From: Membranipora membranacea
Lineage: Eukaryota; Bryozoa; Gymnolaemata; Cheilostomatida; Membraniporidae
Assembly (NCBI GenBank): GCA_914767715.1
Contig: OU612069.1
Span: 7,378,001-7,442,000 of the forward strand
Direction of reading: 5' to 3'
Length of the DNA: 64,000 bases
Made by a program: the position numbers and the translations under genes. Below, piece by piece: positions 1 through 12,700 of this stretch (position 1 is the first letter of the stretch; every line of letters starts with the position of its first letter). The notes beneath the pieces were generated by a model that saw only the letters and a list, made by a program, of their open reading frames with translations, was not told the origin of the DNA and searched no databases.

Positions 1-300
1 TATTTTCACCTACACTTAGCCAATGTGTTGGCACTGATTGGCTGGTGGGAGAGGGAGATTGAATGCTAGGTAAGATGGTACTTTCCTGAAAGAACCTATT
101 AGTGTTATAGTGACATGTAAGAGTAATTCATTTTCACTTTCACTGTATTTCACTTGTTACATTTTGTGAGCTAGCATTGGCTCTCTCTCCCACCCAAAAG
201 TCGATCAGATAAGAGCCCTCACTTTGGCTACCTACCTTGTGGGAAAAATTAAATTGAAGCAAACTTGATAAGCTTGTAAAACTCATATTTTATCTAACAG
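1..300. other. Non-coding left edge (probable intron)
   Basis: No supported exon. The stretch ends in a splice-acceptor-like tract (tatctaacag) just before the candidate exon at 301, so it is probably an intron of the plus-strand gene that enters from the left. Confidence 0.4.
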
Positions 301-353
301 ACTCTCTGTGTATACACCAAGTGGTGAAGTGACACAAAAACTTGGACACAGTT
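301..353 (+). CDS. Candidate upstream exon of the PP1-motif gene
   Basis: An acceptor (ctaacag) at 300 and a weaker donor (gtaacg) at 354 bound a frame reading LSVYTPSGEVTQKLGHS. It ends in phase 1, which is what the next exon at 413 requires, and it begins in phase 2. The same frame also runs on past the weak donor to a stop at about 383. The exon is therefore plausible but less certain than the later ones. Confidence 0.4.
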
Positions 354-412
354 GTAACGAGCTGTTAAAGATTGGCAGTTGGTGAATCTTTTGAACTTAC
401 TTTTAACTTCAG

Positions 413-711
413 ACTATACAGACTCTGAGGCAGAGAAGCAGTCTCAGAGTATAGGTGAACGTTTACTGAAGCAGGCCAGTCCTCATATAGCAGAGTATCT
501 CAACTCTCAGTCTGAACAGTATAACAACAAATCTACCGCTGAGACAGGGGAGCTTAGTCATCGGTCGGCAGACCCGGCTCATCATCAGTCCGCTGACCCA
601 GCTCCTAACATGGAGGGTTTGGTGGAAAGTGAAAGCGATCATCTTCCCGAGGAGTATACTGCGGGTAAATCTCCCAATGAAGCTCATGTAGCAAGACTAC
701 GCAATGAATCT
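413..711 (+). CDS. PP1-motif gene, exon with acidic S/E-rich segment
   Basis: Acceptor ttttaacttcag, donor gtaagt. It enters in phase 1 and leaves in phase 0. The roughly 99 codons are rich in S, E, Q and H, with a short internal repeat (HRSADPAHHQSADPAP). No known domain is visible. It joins in frame to the exon at 1263. Confidence 0.8.
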
Positions 712-3700
712 GTAAGTTTAGGGTAAAATATGTAAATAGACGTTGGGCAATTTTCTACTAGGTCTATGTTCAAAATATTTAAGAGCCAAACATTACAACA
801 ATGATATGGTGGACACAAAGTTAATCTGACCGCGCTGACACTCATCAACAGGCTCACGGAGAGAGACTCATACACAATAAGATTAAAAAATCAGTAAATA
901 CAAGCTGCTTTGCTGCTGTTATTCTTTTTGTAAGCTCTTTATTGGCTGTCTATATCATTACAACATTGAAATGATTTCTAAATAGTGCGGGAAAAAAGGT
1001 GAAAAGTAAAAAATAGCAAAAATGTTAGAGTGAGAATATAGTAACGTAAGAATGAAATCTGAATGTATCTTTACTTCCTATCTTATGAATATATAAAATT
1101 TTATTGGCAACCAAAGTCATCTCATTAGAAATGTTTTGCATTCAGTGCAAGAAAAAATTTTGAAAATAAAACAGGATAGAGTAGCATTAACATTGTCGAT
1201 TAATTTGATAACATTTGGTTGAATAGCAATGCTCTAAATGATCTGAACTCCTATTTGTACAGACACCAAGGAAATCTGACCTCGCTGACCTCGCTGACCC
1301 TGATCGGCAGCTGAGGCAGCAGGCCGGTAGTCTAGTAGATATGGAGAGAGAAGAAGCCCAAATGACTACAGAGACAGGAGCTGCTATATTAGACGAGATT
1401 AGAGATATGCAGTTTATACTAGATCAAGCACAAGGTATGATAGTTATATAATATGAAAAATAATATGAAATAAAGTATGAAGTTTCAAAAAAGGCAAAAA
1501 AGGTCATCATTATTACTGATTCAAATATAGTACCCGCAAGGAGATAAGTATCCGCAAGACAACAAGTTTGCTTATATGCACAGTTTTATAACAGCAAAAT
1601 TTGTGGCTAGCTGAAATTCATAAACCTTATAACATTACGCTTAGCTTCTGGTAAGTGTAGGCTGACATTGAATCACCCAAGACTTGCTGAACTGAACTCT
1701 AACCCATATTTCCTCTCTTAGGATTTGCTCACTCAGTAAATACAAGCTGAGAGAATAAGATTGTAGAGTCACTACTAGTGACCTGTTTTTTATTTTTTTA
1801 AAGAGGAACAATACACTTCTGATTTCTGTTTGACAGCCAACGCAGCTCTGAAAAATGTATGCACATACTAAAACTCTGGTATTATAGTGTAAAAACCCCT
1901 GTTCTGCTCAAATATGCATTCAAAATTGAAGTTGTGCATCCCCAACAAGAAATAAGACAACTAATAGAATCAAGTTTTTAGCTGACATAGTCTGATTTTC
2001 TCAATAGGTTGTCTGCTCCTACCTTATGAAATAATACAGATGTATCATAATGCGCATGTGCATGATGTAATATTTTCTAGCCACCCAAACATTTTGCTTT
2101 TAAGCCACATCCGGGAGGTTTTTCAACAGAAATGACTTGCAGCAATCAGAGGATTTTCTGAGTTTTATCAAACATTCACTGTTGAAACTAAAGGATGACT
2201 TCAAAACCTTATGCTTTTGCTCCAACCAAGAATGGCCAGAAGCTTCCTTGGGAATTGGGGATACCTGAAGATGGCAGAGTTCTGCCTCCTGTCCCAACTG
2301 GACACAGAAATACTAGTGGGAGTACCAGTCAGGATCACCATCATCTGCTACTGGGAGTGCTGACCCCTCACCTTACCGACCAGGCAGGATGTGGGAGGCC
2401 TTTAGAGAGCAACAGAATGAGCAACAACATGTTGATCAGGTAATGTTTTGTAAAATTGCTTCAAGCTTTCATATAACATTGATCGCATCTGCATCCATAT
2501 TCACACTTACATTACATTGGTCAGATCCTATAAATCTAAAACAGCTAAGCAAATACAATCCTTATTCAGATTTTGTTGCTAAATACCTATTTCAGAAGTG
2601 GTTAGAAGGGTTGCCTCAATTCTGGCAGCATGTGAAATGGTAGATACTTTTTTATTAGAGCATGATTCCAGGTTGAGGTAGTATATTGACTTCCCTTTGA
2701 TTATTATTTAGGTCGAACAAAGACCATCGCCGCCGCCTCCACCACCACAGTGCAGGCAGATGCTGTAGTCAGGAGGAGAGATGTCTGTACCTGCCAGAGA
2801 TGTCCAGCAGATCCAATCACAACACACACCCACATGCATGGCACAGCATCAAAACAAAACGATCACACTTTTATTATACATAAATTTCCCCAAATCCCGG
2901 CTATCGAGGATACATAGATACCTTGTCATATTGGGTGTAAGGGGTATAATTGTATGGAGGCAGCTGTTAACAGTGAGAAAGTCCGTTGTTAGCAGCTAGA
3001 ACTGTATCTATAATAATTGTTACAGCCCTGTATATCCAACCCTGATTGGGACGAATTCATTTAGAATTTGTGAAGATGAAGCTCCCATTTGACTCCGTGC
3101 TTGTTACGTGCAAAATAAGTAGTATATGAGCAATATTATTTCAGCATTATTGCTCTCATGTTTATAGAAAACATAATTGTGCCTTTGGTTCTCCGCTAGC
3201 AACTCATAATTTACAGAATAACGTTTTAATCATAAGTCGTGTTCATTGATTGATTGATTGATTTATTAGCTATCACAAACATTAAATGTTGCGAAAAATG
3301 GATGCATATACTTTGTCATAATAAGAGCTTGCTACCAGTGTATGGAACTATGGACTTTTTTTAAAAAAGAATCTCATTAAGTGTGATGCACATTTGCCTC
3401 AGAAAACTTCAAATTTTTCACAGTTTGGTATCAGCTGTTGACCTTGAACCACGTTCAGCTCTTATTAGCACAATGACAGGACACATCTAGCGTGTAAAAT
3501 CATCCAACATCTTCCTGTGGGAGGTTGTGCTAGTCTTTGTTCAACCGAGATAAAAATGTCCCAGTAGCAGATGATGATGATCTTGTGTACTGGTACTCCC
3601 ACTAGTATTTCTGTGTCTAGTTGGGACAGGAGGCAGAACTCTCCCATCTTCATAAGTCAACCGTGTCGCACTGTGTTAGTGGTGAACATGGAAACCTTGT

Positions 3701-6700
3701 ACATATGTGTAATTTTATTAAGAATTCTTGATCTCATGGTTGTAAAAAACATAACTCTTTGACTTGATTCTTTGCATGCAACTCAGGAAAAATCAAGATG
3801 ATATTATGTGCAGCTAATTTTATGTGTACATTTATAAGCATTTTTTACAGAATAGTATTTCAACTTTTTGTAAGAATTTAGCTGTATTTCGGATTCATAT
3901 TTTTCAAACTTAGTGGTGTCTTTTTATGTATAGTGTGTTATTTGTTGTCTTGTATGTCCGCTGAATCCTGTATTTCCTGGAAAAAAAAATTATTTAGGAT
4001 AATAAAAAAGTTCATAATCATTATTGGCTTCAATAGTTGTCTGTTGTGAAGCACCAGATATTTTTAGTTCTAAATCTGCACTGACCCACTTGCACATGGC
4101 CGCTCAGAGCAATGAACTCCCTCTCATTGCTCAGAGGGTCTCTATCATGAAACTTGGTTCTAGAGTCAATGGTCCATTTACATTGCAGTGGCCAGTAAAA
4201 GTTTATGTTCAGTGGCAACATTCTGTACACCATTGCAAGAATTTGTTAAAATTGTCTTTTGATGCTGACTATACTTACTCCGACTAACCTCAGCATCAAG
4301 TACTTCAAATTTTTCACAGTTTGGTATCAGCTGTTGACCTTGAACCACGTTCAGCTCTTATTAGCACAATGACAGGACACATCTAGCGTGTAAAATCATC
4401 CAACATCTTCCTGTGGGAGGTTGTGCTAGTCTTTGTTCAACCTAGATAAAAATGTCCCAGTAGCAGATGATGATGATCTTGTGTACTGGTACTCCCACTA
4501 GTATTTCTGTGTCTAGTTGGGACAGGAGGCAGAACTCTCCCATCTTCAGGTATCCCCAATTCCCAAGGAAGCTTCTGGCCATTCTTGGTTGGAGCAAAAG
4601 CATAAGGTGTTGGTTTTGAACTCATCTTTTAGTTTCAACAGTGAATGTTTGATAAAACTCAGAAAATCCTATGATTGCTGAAGTAATTTCTGCTGAAAAA
4701 CCTCCCGGATGTGGCTTAAAAACAAATTGTTTGGGTGGCTAGAAAATATTACATCATGCACATGTGCATTATGATACATCTGTATTATTTCATCAGGTAG
4801 GAGCAGACAACCTATTGAGAAAATCAGACTATTTAAGCTAAAAACTTGATTCTATTAGTTGTCTTATTTCTTGTTGGGGATGCACAACTTCAATTTTGAA
4901 TGCATATTTGAGCAGAACAGGGGTTTTTACACTATAATACCAGAGTTTTAGTATGTGCATACAATTTTCAGAGCTGCGTTGGCTGTCAAACATAAATCAG
5001 AAGTGTATTGTTCCTTAAATACTTTATTTGCAATCTAAATCATTTTGCCAAAACAGAAGAAAAAAAGACAATGGAAAGAAAGCATAATGGTTTTACCAGA
5101 AATACTGCATTTTATTCAATGTCATAATAATAGCTCATGAAAATTTGCAAAAAGCCTTAAACCCCAGTCAAGTTTATCTACCTTCAGGTCATACAACTAT
5201 AGAGTGTAAATTAAATGCTTTAACAAATTTTGCACGTTCGTTCGCTTCAAGATTTAGGCTTTGTGATGATTTTGATGTGCAAATTAATAATCTACCCTCC
5301 CCATCCCAATAACTACAGGAAAAACCTTTGTATACGATCAAATCTTTTTTTTCTGTGAATAAAGTAAACGGAAATAAGTAAAATTCAGATGTGCATAAAA
5401 CAACTTAGGAAAGACCAGTCAATTCAAATGAGCAGAATAATTTTGTTGTATTTCAGAAGCCAGAGAGTATGAGATGTCGGCAGCAGCAGCAGCAGTGTTG
5501 TATGAAGAGCCAGCGGAGATTGGCAGCATCTCACAGATTCATAATTACTCAGTACCAGATAACTCTGTACCGCGGGCCTGTTCACTATCTCCCGCTGAGG
5601 GTGAGTCATAGCTACACTGATTAAAGGTTGATTTAAATCTAGCTGTTGCACGCCACATCGTCAAGTGTGTGTAGAGAAATTTGAATTGCCTTAAGGTTGG
5701 TCGTAGTTTGTAGGTAAGTCGGAGCCATAGATTTAAAAACAGTATAGATAGGACATTGCGCTTCAATAACTTTGCATTATGTCCCCACCCGTATCGTCAT
5801 TGTGCCACCCGCAGTGTAGCGTTATGCATAGCGTAACTGCTAGTGGGTTTATAGTCAGCACTTTTTGCCCACCAACCATATTGGCCTGGATGGCTGAGCT
5901 GTTAGCGCTGTTGTCTTTTGTTCAAAGAGTTGCAAGTTCAAACCATACTGCAATAGTTTTAGTTATTTGATACAGCAGGAATACAAGTAGTGCTCTATCT
6001 GATCTTCAAGCGCACCTGTTGGATAGATTTGTGTTTACAAACATACTTGTATCTTATATTTTAGTCACCTGATGAATCAATTTTCTGTAGAATTATATGC
6101 TAAACACTTGAATAATTTACTTGTCATAACAAGCAGTAGCATACATGACAATGAATTCAAAAGTGCTGCCCCAGGATTTTCAGTTGAAAGAAGCTATTTC
6201 ATTGTTGGGCTCTCGGTGTACACGCAGACATGTAACAATTGGTTTCGATGCATTTATTGGCATGAGAGCAACCCATCTCTCCTCCCCTGGAAAATAATAG
6301 CAGTTTATGATGTATAACACCAATTTAATGATGAGTTGTCCTCTCGTATGTCATGATAATACCTCATATTTGGTATATAATCCTCATCAGTTCCCAAGAG
6401 AACATAACAGGGAGTCCCTTGGCCCAAAAGATAATGCATCAGGCTTGGATAAATTAAGACATCAAACTATTTCAAAGGAAAACTAACTTTGTTTATTTCA
6501 GTGCAACATGGTACAGGAAATATATATTTTAGCAAACTCTTCTGCTTTTAAGGGCGATGAACTTTTTCTTAGCCCTCTGAAAATTAAATAATGCTCTCTC
6601 AGGGCCTCAAATGTTTATTAGCATGGAATTGTCCAGATAAGTTTCAGCCAGACAGTTTCTCAGTGCTACTCTCCCACAGGTTGTATATGTTGCGACATCG

Positions 6701-9700
6701 GCTATCATTATATATGTGGTACAGCCTGTTCGTTCCATCTCTCGGGCCCATGTTAACGAGTCTGCTCACTGTGCTAATGATCACCTCCCAGTCTGATTGA
6801 AGCACTGTCCTCTCTATATTAAAAAACCCGAAGAGAAATATAAGTTTAGAACATTTTGTTCACCAAAAACACCTAACAAGCTAAATGTGGCGATTCTTAC
6901 AATAAAGTAGGACCTTGATGTTTGAGCAGCAACACAGATCTTAGATATCCAGGGCATTATGGTTGGATTAACATTTGGCTTTAAGACATTCATATCTCAA
7001 ATGCAGCGAAAATTTATACCAACCTCTGACTGCGCCTGTCTAAAGCTATCATTATCCTCATACCCACTGGGCCACTACCACTGCAAATTGTGGCTGTCCC
7101 TTCAACGCCAATGTATTTTTTTCTGGGAATCTGTGGCACATATTACCAGCAACCTCATCTAGGTAGGGCAGATGAACCTGAAATAATCATAAGATGCATC
7201 TTGTCATATGACTACGGCAATGGCCATTCTCTTGTTAATTTGAAGAACCTGACCTGACTAGTTCTCTCCTTTGCTCTAGCATAATGATCTACCACACTCA
7301 ATGAGTGTGTACAGACCAATAGTAGGACAGTTATTGTTCTTAACTTTATGAATCTCTAATAGCAGAACATGATACTTGTTGGTCTGTTGAGAACTTAATT
7401 CATAACATCAATCAGCCAAGAACATATTTATATATCTACAATTTAGGTTGTTACCAATAAGCTAGTATTGAATAAGAAAAACTTCAGCAGTTACAACTTA
7501 CCAGTGAAGACTTCTTTCATCATTGGGACCCTGTTTACACTTGACACAAAGTAGAGGCAGCTCTAGTTTTGTATGAATGAAAAGAATGTATGTAGAAAGT
7601 AGTTACTGGAGGAAAGTACATGTAGTAGTGCAACAATTAATAAGACATGTCCATCACTTTACTCAACTTTACCTTTAATGATGTTAACCTTATCAGAAAG
7701 TGTCCAATGAGAGAAGGCTATACTGAGTAAAACGACTTCTGAGCCAATTACAATGTTGTAAGAACATGATTGGCTGGAAGGTCGTTTTACTAACAGTCAT
7801 GTGACACCCAGCCTTATGGTCTAGATTGCTAAAATTCCCAGATCTGAGGCTAAAGTAGGTATCATATTATTGGATAGACAGGAGCACACAATGACCTATC
7901 TATACTGTTTTTTAAATCTATGGTCGGAGCACACCTGGCGGCCAACCAAACCCAGTGGTCGGTGGAATGCAGTGGGTATCGAACCCACGACCTTCAGCAT
8001 TTGCGTGCTGAAGGACCAGTGTTCTAACCGACTGAGCCACCTTCTACTGATATACGAGTTGATCCACACTAAGCGACAATGCCACAAAGAAGACCAATAA
8101 ACAATATTTTGCTGAGGAAGCTGATATTTTCCAAAGGCAGATAGATCAGTTTCAAGTTCAGGCTGAGTTATGTTAAGTTCACTATCTCTTGCTGAGGGTA
8201 ACACCCACACTGCTGGTTTATCTATCTCTGAGATGCAAGTCTCTCTGCAGCATAGTGACGTACATATAAGAAGACCTACTGGTTTACGTTTTGTTTATCT
8301 GTCTGGTTTTAAGTTTAGGAACTCCAGCACATTTGAATCAATTCAGTAGCTACTGCAATGTGAATATAACCAACAGTAATTGATAGCTTGCACATGCGCA
8401 AAGTTGGTGAGCGGCTTAGTTGCTCAGTACCCTGTTGCTTTTCTGCAATTAACAAAACCAAAATTTTACGAAATGATCCATCAGAAGAAGTGAGGTTAAA
8501 GTGGCAGCACACCATCTGACCCTCCTGTTGTACGCAAAATGTTTCGTTGACTGACCTCTCCAGAGGCGCGCTGATATCACTCATACTACAGGAAGACACA
8601 ATCAGGCATCAATACATTTCAATGACAGAGATTTCATTTCTGTTGTGTTGATTACATAGTCATGGGTTCAAGCCCATGAATTGAACATTCATAATCAAAT
8701 GTCCCGTCCGCAACACATTTGGGTCTATCTAATTTCTACATGTTGAAGGCAGAGATTTCTTATGTTCGTTTTGTTAGTTATGAGACATCAGCTATGTCAG
8801 CTATTTGGTCCGTATTTTCTGCCTGCCTATAACCCTTATATTTTGAGCTCTGAGTCATTATACTACGATACCTACGATGATTTAGTTAGTATTATATTTT
8901 GACGCAAGAGTTTTCATCTGTTATGTCATTGGTTGTTAGATCTCAGCCAGGTCATTTACTAAGTCCGTACTTCCTGTTTGTTCTGTGCCATGATCCCACG
9001 AGCCTGAGAGTTATCATACTACTATACCTACAATGTATTAGTTAGTATCATATGTTTATCATACATTACAAAGTCCATATACCCTGTTTGCTGAGTCTCC
9101 AGATCTGTAGAGTTATGAGTATCTCTATACCCTGTGACAGGTGGTAGTTACAATGATAGCAGTAGTCTCTCTAGTGAGCCGATAGTTAAAAGAAGAAGAA
9201 GAGCAGCAGCAGGAGGCAGAGTATGTAAGGGTAAACTATACTCTAGCTCTGACTGTAAGTAAACAATACAAACTTAAACGTATACTAAAACTACACAGGC
9301 CTCATGTGTTTATTCATTCACAAACAATGCAAACTTGAACCTCCTAATGTAAGCTACACATGATAATAAGTGACATTGTGTCGGGGTTATAAAAATATAA
9401 TACCCTAGAACTCCACTGGTATTTGGATCTTCCAACTACAACATACCTTAGAATAGTAAAGTTTTCCCAGCAGGAAATGTGCCTCTTATTGCACATGCTT
9501 GCAAAATTACCACACATATTATAATATAGTATAGTACTGCCTCTACCAGATTGCCATCTTGTTGGATGTAAAACAAACACATAATACCACCGAAAGATTT
9601 TGGTTCAACTTATCATCTTATTTTATACAAATATTTGGCCAGTCTGATAATAGGATTGACTAAAGAGAGAAAAGTTATAAATGTTATTGCCATAAACATA

Positions 9701-12700
9701 TAAACGCTATATGTTAATGGGTATTGCATAACAAATTTGGCATTTGTCTCCTTAATGCCTTCTAAGTTTGGCTGTACATAGTGGAAGTTGATAGGTTCTC
9801 AAACTCATCCTGAGGGTAAACAATTCTCTAATTTTCTCATGGGAATTCATTTATATTTATTTACACACATACAAGTTGTAGTTATTTTCATTTGGATAAA
9901 AGAAGGAATTACTCCGAATGAAAATTGCTAGATTTTTGTACTGTTGTTTACAGCTGAAGGAGAGGGAAGTGCTCAACAGAAAATGATTGTCAGGACAAAG
10001 AAAACTAAGAGTAAGCTTTCTTCGCTACAGCATATTATTGGTTGCATTTTGCAAGTAGAAAATTTCAAATTTTCCCATGCCGATCTCCCCAGAAGTCAGT
10101 ATAAATCTGGTCCTCCTAGTTAGACTAAGAAGTGGATTAGACCATGACAGAGTTTTATCTGTTGTCATTGACTTGTTTTAATTGGAGAATTTCAGAGCAT
10201 TGCATTGTGGGATACTCTGTGATATGCCCATTGTTCACAGACCTTCCTGCTTTTTTTGGGAATTTCAAAAAATGTGTTATGGGATATTCTTAAAAACGCC
10301 CACGGATCATAAGCCCGCCCATTCTACTTGGGAATTCCAGGATGGTGCATCATGGGATATTCTTTGACATGCCCACAGTTTGCGTTATGGGATATTCTTT
10401 AATATGCCCTCTTATTGGTATCCTGTTTTGACGACACATAATCTGTACCAATCAATTTATAGAGAAGAAAAGAGTACAAAATAGCCGGAGAAATCTCCAG
10501 CGCTGTAAGGCTATAATTTCTGATATCAGTAGTGAAAACAACCGAGACGTTCATTATCAGGGTGAGTGTGAACCATAGACGTAGGCGTAGACTTGGACTT
10601 GGACTTGGACTTGGACTTGGACTTGGACTTGGACTTAGTATGAGATGTTACATGACTGCTGTTTTGAAGAGAAAAGCATATTGTTGTATCTTCAACTGTA
10701 AGATGTGTGTGTGTTCTTTTCACGGGTGTCAATCAGGACAGCCCAACCTGTAGTAGTATACACCAAGTTTGGTCCATTTGCGGGCGTGATCAGTTGAAGG
10801 AAGTAACTGGAATGCAGGCAATTGGATTAAACATGATCTAGTAGTAGTCGGACTATCTGGCGGAGCCCTTGCTTTTGCTTTGCTAACTTTTTGTTTTATT
10901 CAACATCTAAATTAATGGCATAAATATTCAAAAAGAGAAGAAAAAATGCTTTTTGGATATCGACAATGTCAGCTGACAGTTACTGATTGACTCCTTGCTT
11001 CTGTATTTTGTGCTGATTTGATCGTAAAATGAGTTTATATTACTATTGCCAATTCTTTTAGCTATTCATAGATGCCTTATTGGAGAGCGTCAATTTTTCT
11101 TTTTAAATACTGGTTGGACTGAGTGATTGTACTTTTCTATTTTAGACAAGGGGGATGGAGACCAGTATACACCACCAGGTCAGAGTACCAGTAGTAGAAT
11201 CTGCTCTGTGACTCCAAACCCATCTCACTCACTTAGTAAGTTAGTATCTAAATCTCTGGCACAGCAAGTCATACAAAGTGAAGATGGATCCTCTGGTGAC
11301 ATCAACCAATCATATGTCTACCCTGTAGCCGGCAGCCGATCAGATGACACCCCTGTAGCAGCAAACATTCCTCAGTATAAAGCCGAGAAAGATGTCAGCA
11401 CAGCCGAAGCTTCCCAACATTCATCTAATGAAGAGCTTTCTGTCTCAAGAAAAAGAAACCGTGTACTGCCATTTCCCTCATCTCAATCTGGCAGTGCTGT
11501 CTCTATTGATTATGGGGCTGCTGCAGCACAAGCTAAGCGTTCTGTTGATTATGAGACCGCAGTATCAGGTTCTCCAACACCTGCTCAATCAACCGATGAC
11601 GACTCAGTAGATGATGGAGTTGCTGTCCTCAGCGGAGCACCCTCTATTGACTACGGGGCAGGAGTCAAACCAGCCCTGACCCTCCCTTCGTCTCAGGCAG
11701 TTAGCTGTGCGTCTGTTGACTACGGAGCTGCGGAAGAACTTGTAGAGAGAGGCACAAAGAAGAAAATGACAGTCGGGGGTACAGCCAGCGATGTTTCTGA
11801 GGACCACAGTCGTGTTCCTGCAGATTCTTGTAGAGTGTTACCTGAGCCCAAAGTTGACTGCACTCCTATTTTGATAGGTCCTAATCTGGAGATTAATATC
11901 CCAGTGCCAGAAGCCCCAAAATCTAGAAAGAGAAAGAAATCAGTGCCCAGACAACAGAAGACACCCCGCCCAAGGAGGCAAGCTGCTGCTAAAGCTCTAC
12001 AAAGAATAAGTAGTGAGGTGAAGAACTATGAGGCTGTCAATAAAATGCCAGGCAGATCAGACAACTTACCTGATGTTGTGATACAGCATACAACACCTGT
12101 ACCTAACCTCTCATTTTCAGTAGCTCTAGCAGGTAGCACTGGGGGAAGACTGACACATTCCACTCCATGTCCCACGCTGGCTTTTAATGATGGCCTTAAA
12201 TCATCCAATAAGTCACCTGGGTTCACACCTATTGCTAAAAAGAAGCGCATATCCAACATCCAACCAAAAAATAAAAAGGTTTCTGAGCACAAGCAAGATC
12301 AGAATGAGCCTATACAACCACGTGAAAACACACAGCCAAGACGCTCATTCAGTCATGATAAAAGTATTGAGAGTGTCATTGGCTCAGTAACTTTACCATG
12401 GGAAGGTAGGAAAGTGTTCTCTCGAGTTAACCGCTCACAAAGCTCTCATAACTCGGTTAGATTAGCTACAAAAGAATCAACTGACCATGTTGTGGTTGAT
12501 AATGTGGAGAGCGAACGAATGAAGCCTATGCAGAAGCCCGTTGACATTGAAGGCACCTCACACTCTGGGCCTTCTCTGACCCTCAACTCTGTAATTAGTC
12601 GGCATCAAGAACCTGACGTCACACTGAAAGAAGGCGCAGCGGTCGGGTCTGCTGCACCTGATAACGATATGATTCTCGCTGAGAATAAAACAAATTTGGA

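Larger units (their letters stand above)
1803..5021. repeat. Intronic inverted duplication with captured gene fragment
   Basis: Left arm at about 1803-2358 (plus) and right arm at about 4450-5021 (minus) are near-identical inverted copies of about 550 bp separated by about 2.1 kb. A third, partial copy in the right-arm orientation lies at about 3408-3652 and is a direct repeat of about 4303-4548. The arms contain a conserved frame (see the entry at 2195). The block sits in the intron between the exons at 1263 and 5457, so a transcript could form a long hairpin. It may be a foldback-type element or an inverted segmental duplication; no transposase was seen. Confidence 0.8.
5601..9140. other. 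Long intron, no supported exon
   Basis: About 3.5 kb between phase-1 exons. It holds two tRNA-like SINE heads (about 5.9 kb plus, 8.0 kb minus), a hairpin at 7727-7790 and a degenerate tandem repeat at about 8760-9120. The short open frames here lack paired splice sites and coding character. Confidence 0.6.

Noticed and set aside
7975-8040. Functional tRNA gene on the minus strand
   Set aside because: A and B boxes are good but there is no acceptor-stem pairing and the anticodon arm is replaced by a long hairpin, as in a SINE head.
10532-10753. Gly-Leu or Lys-Ser repeat proteins
   Set aside because: Produced by translating the (ACTTGG)n microsatellite in an intron.
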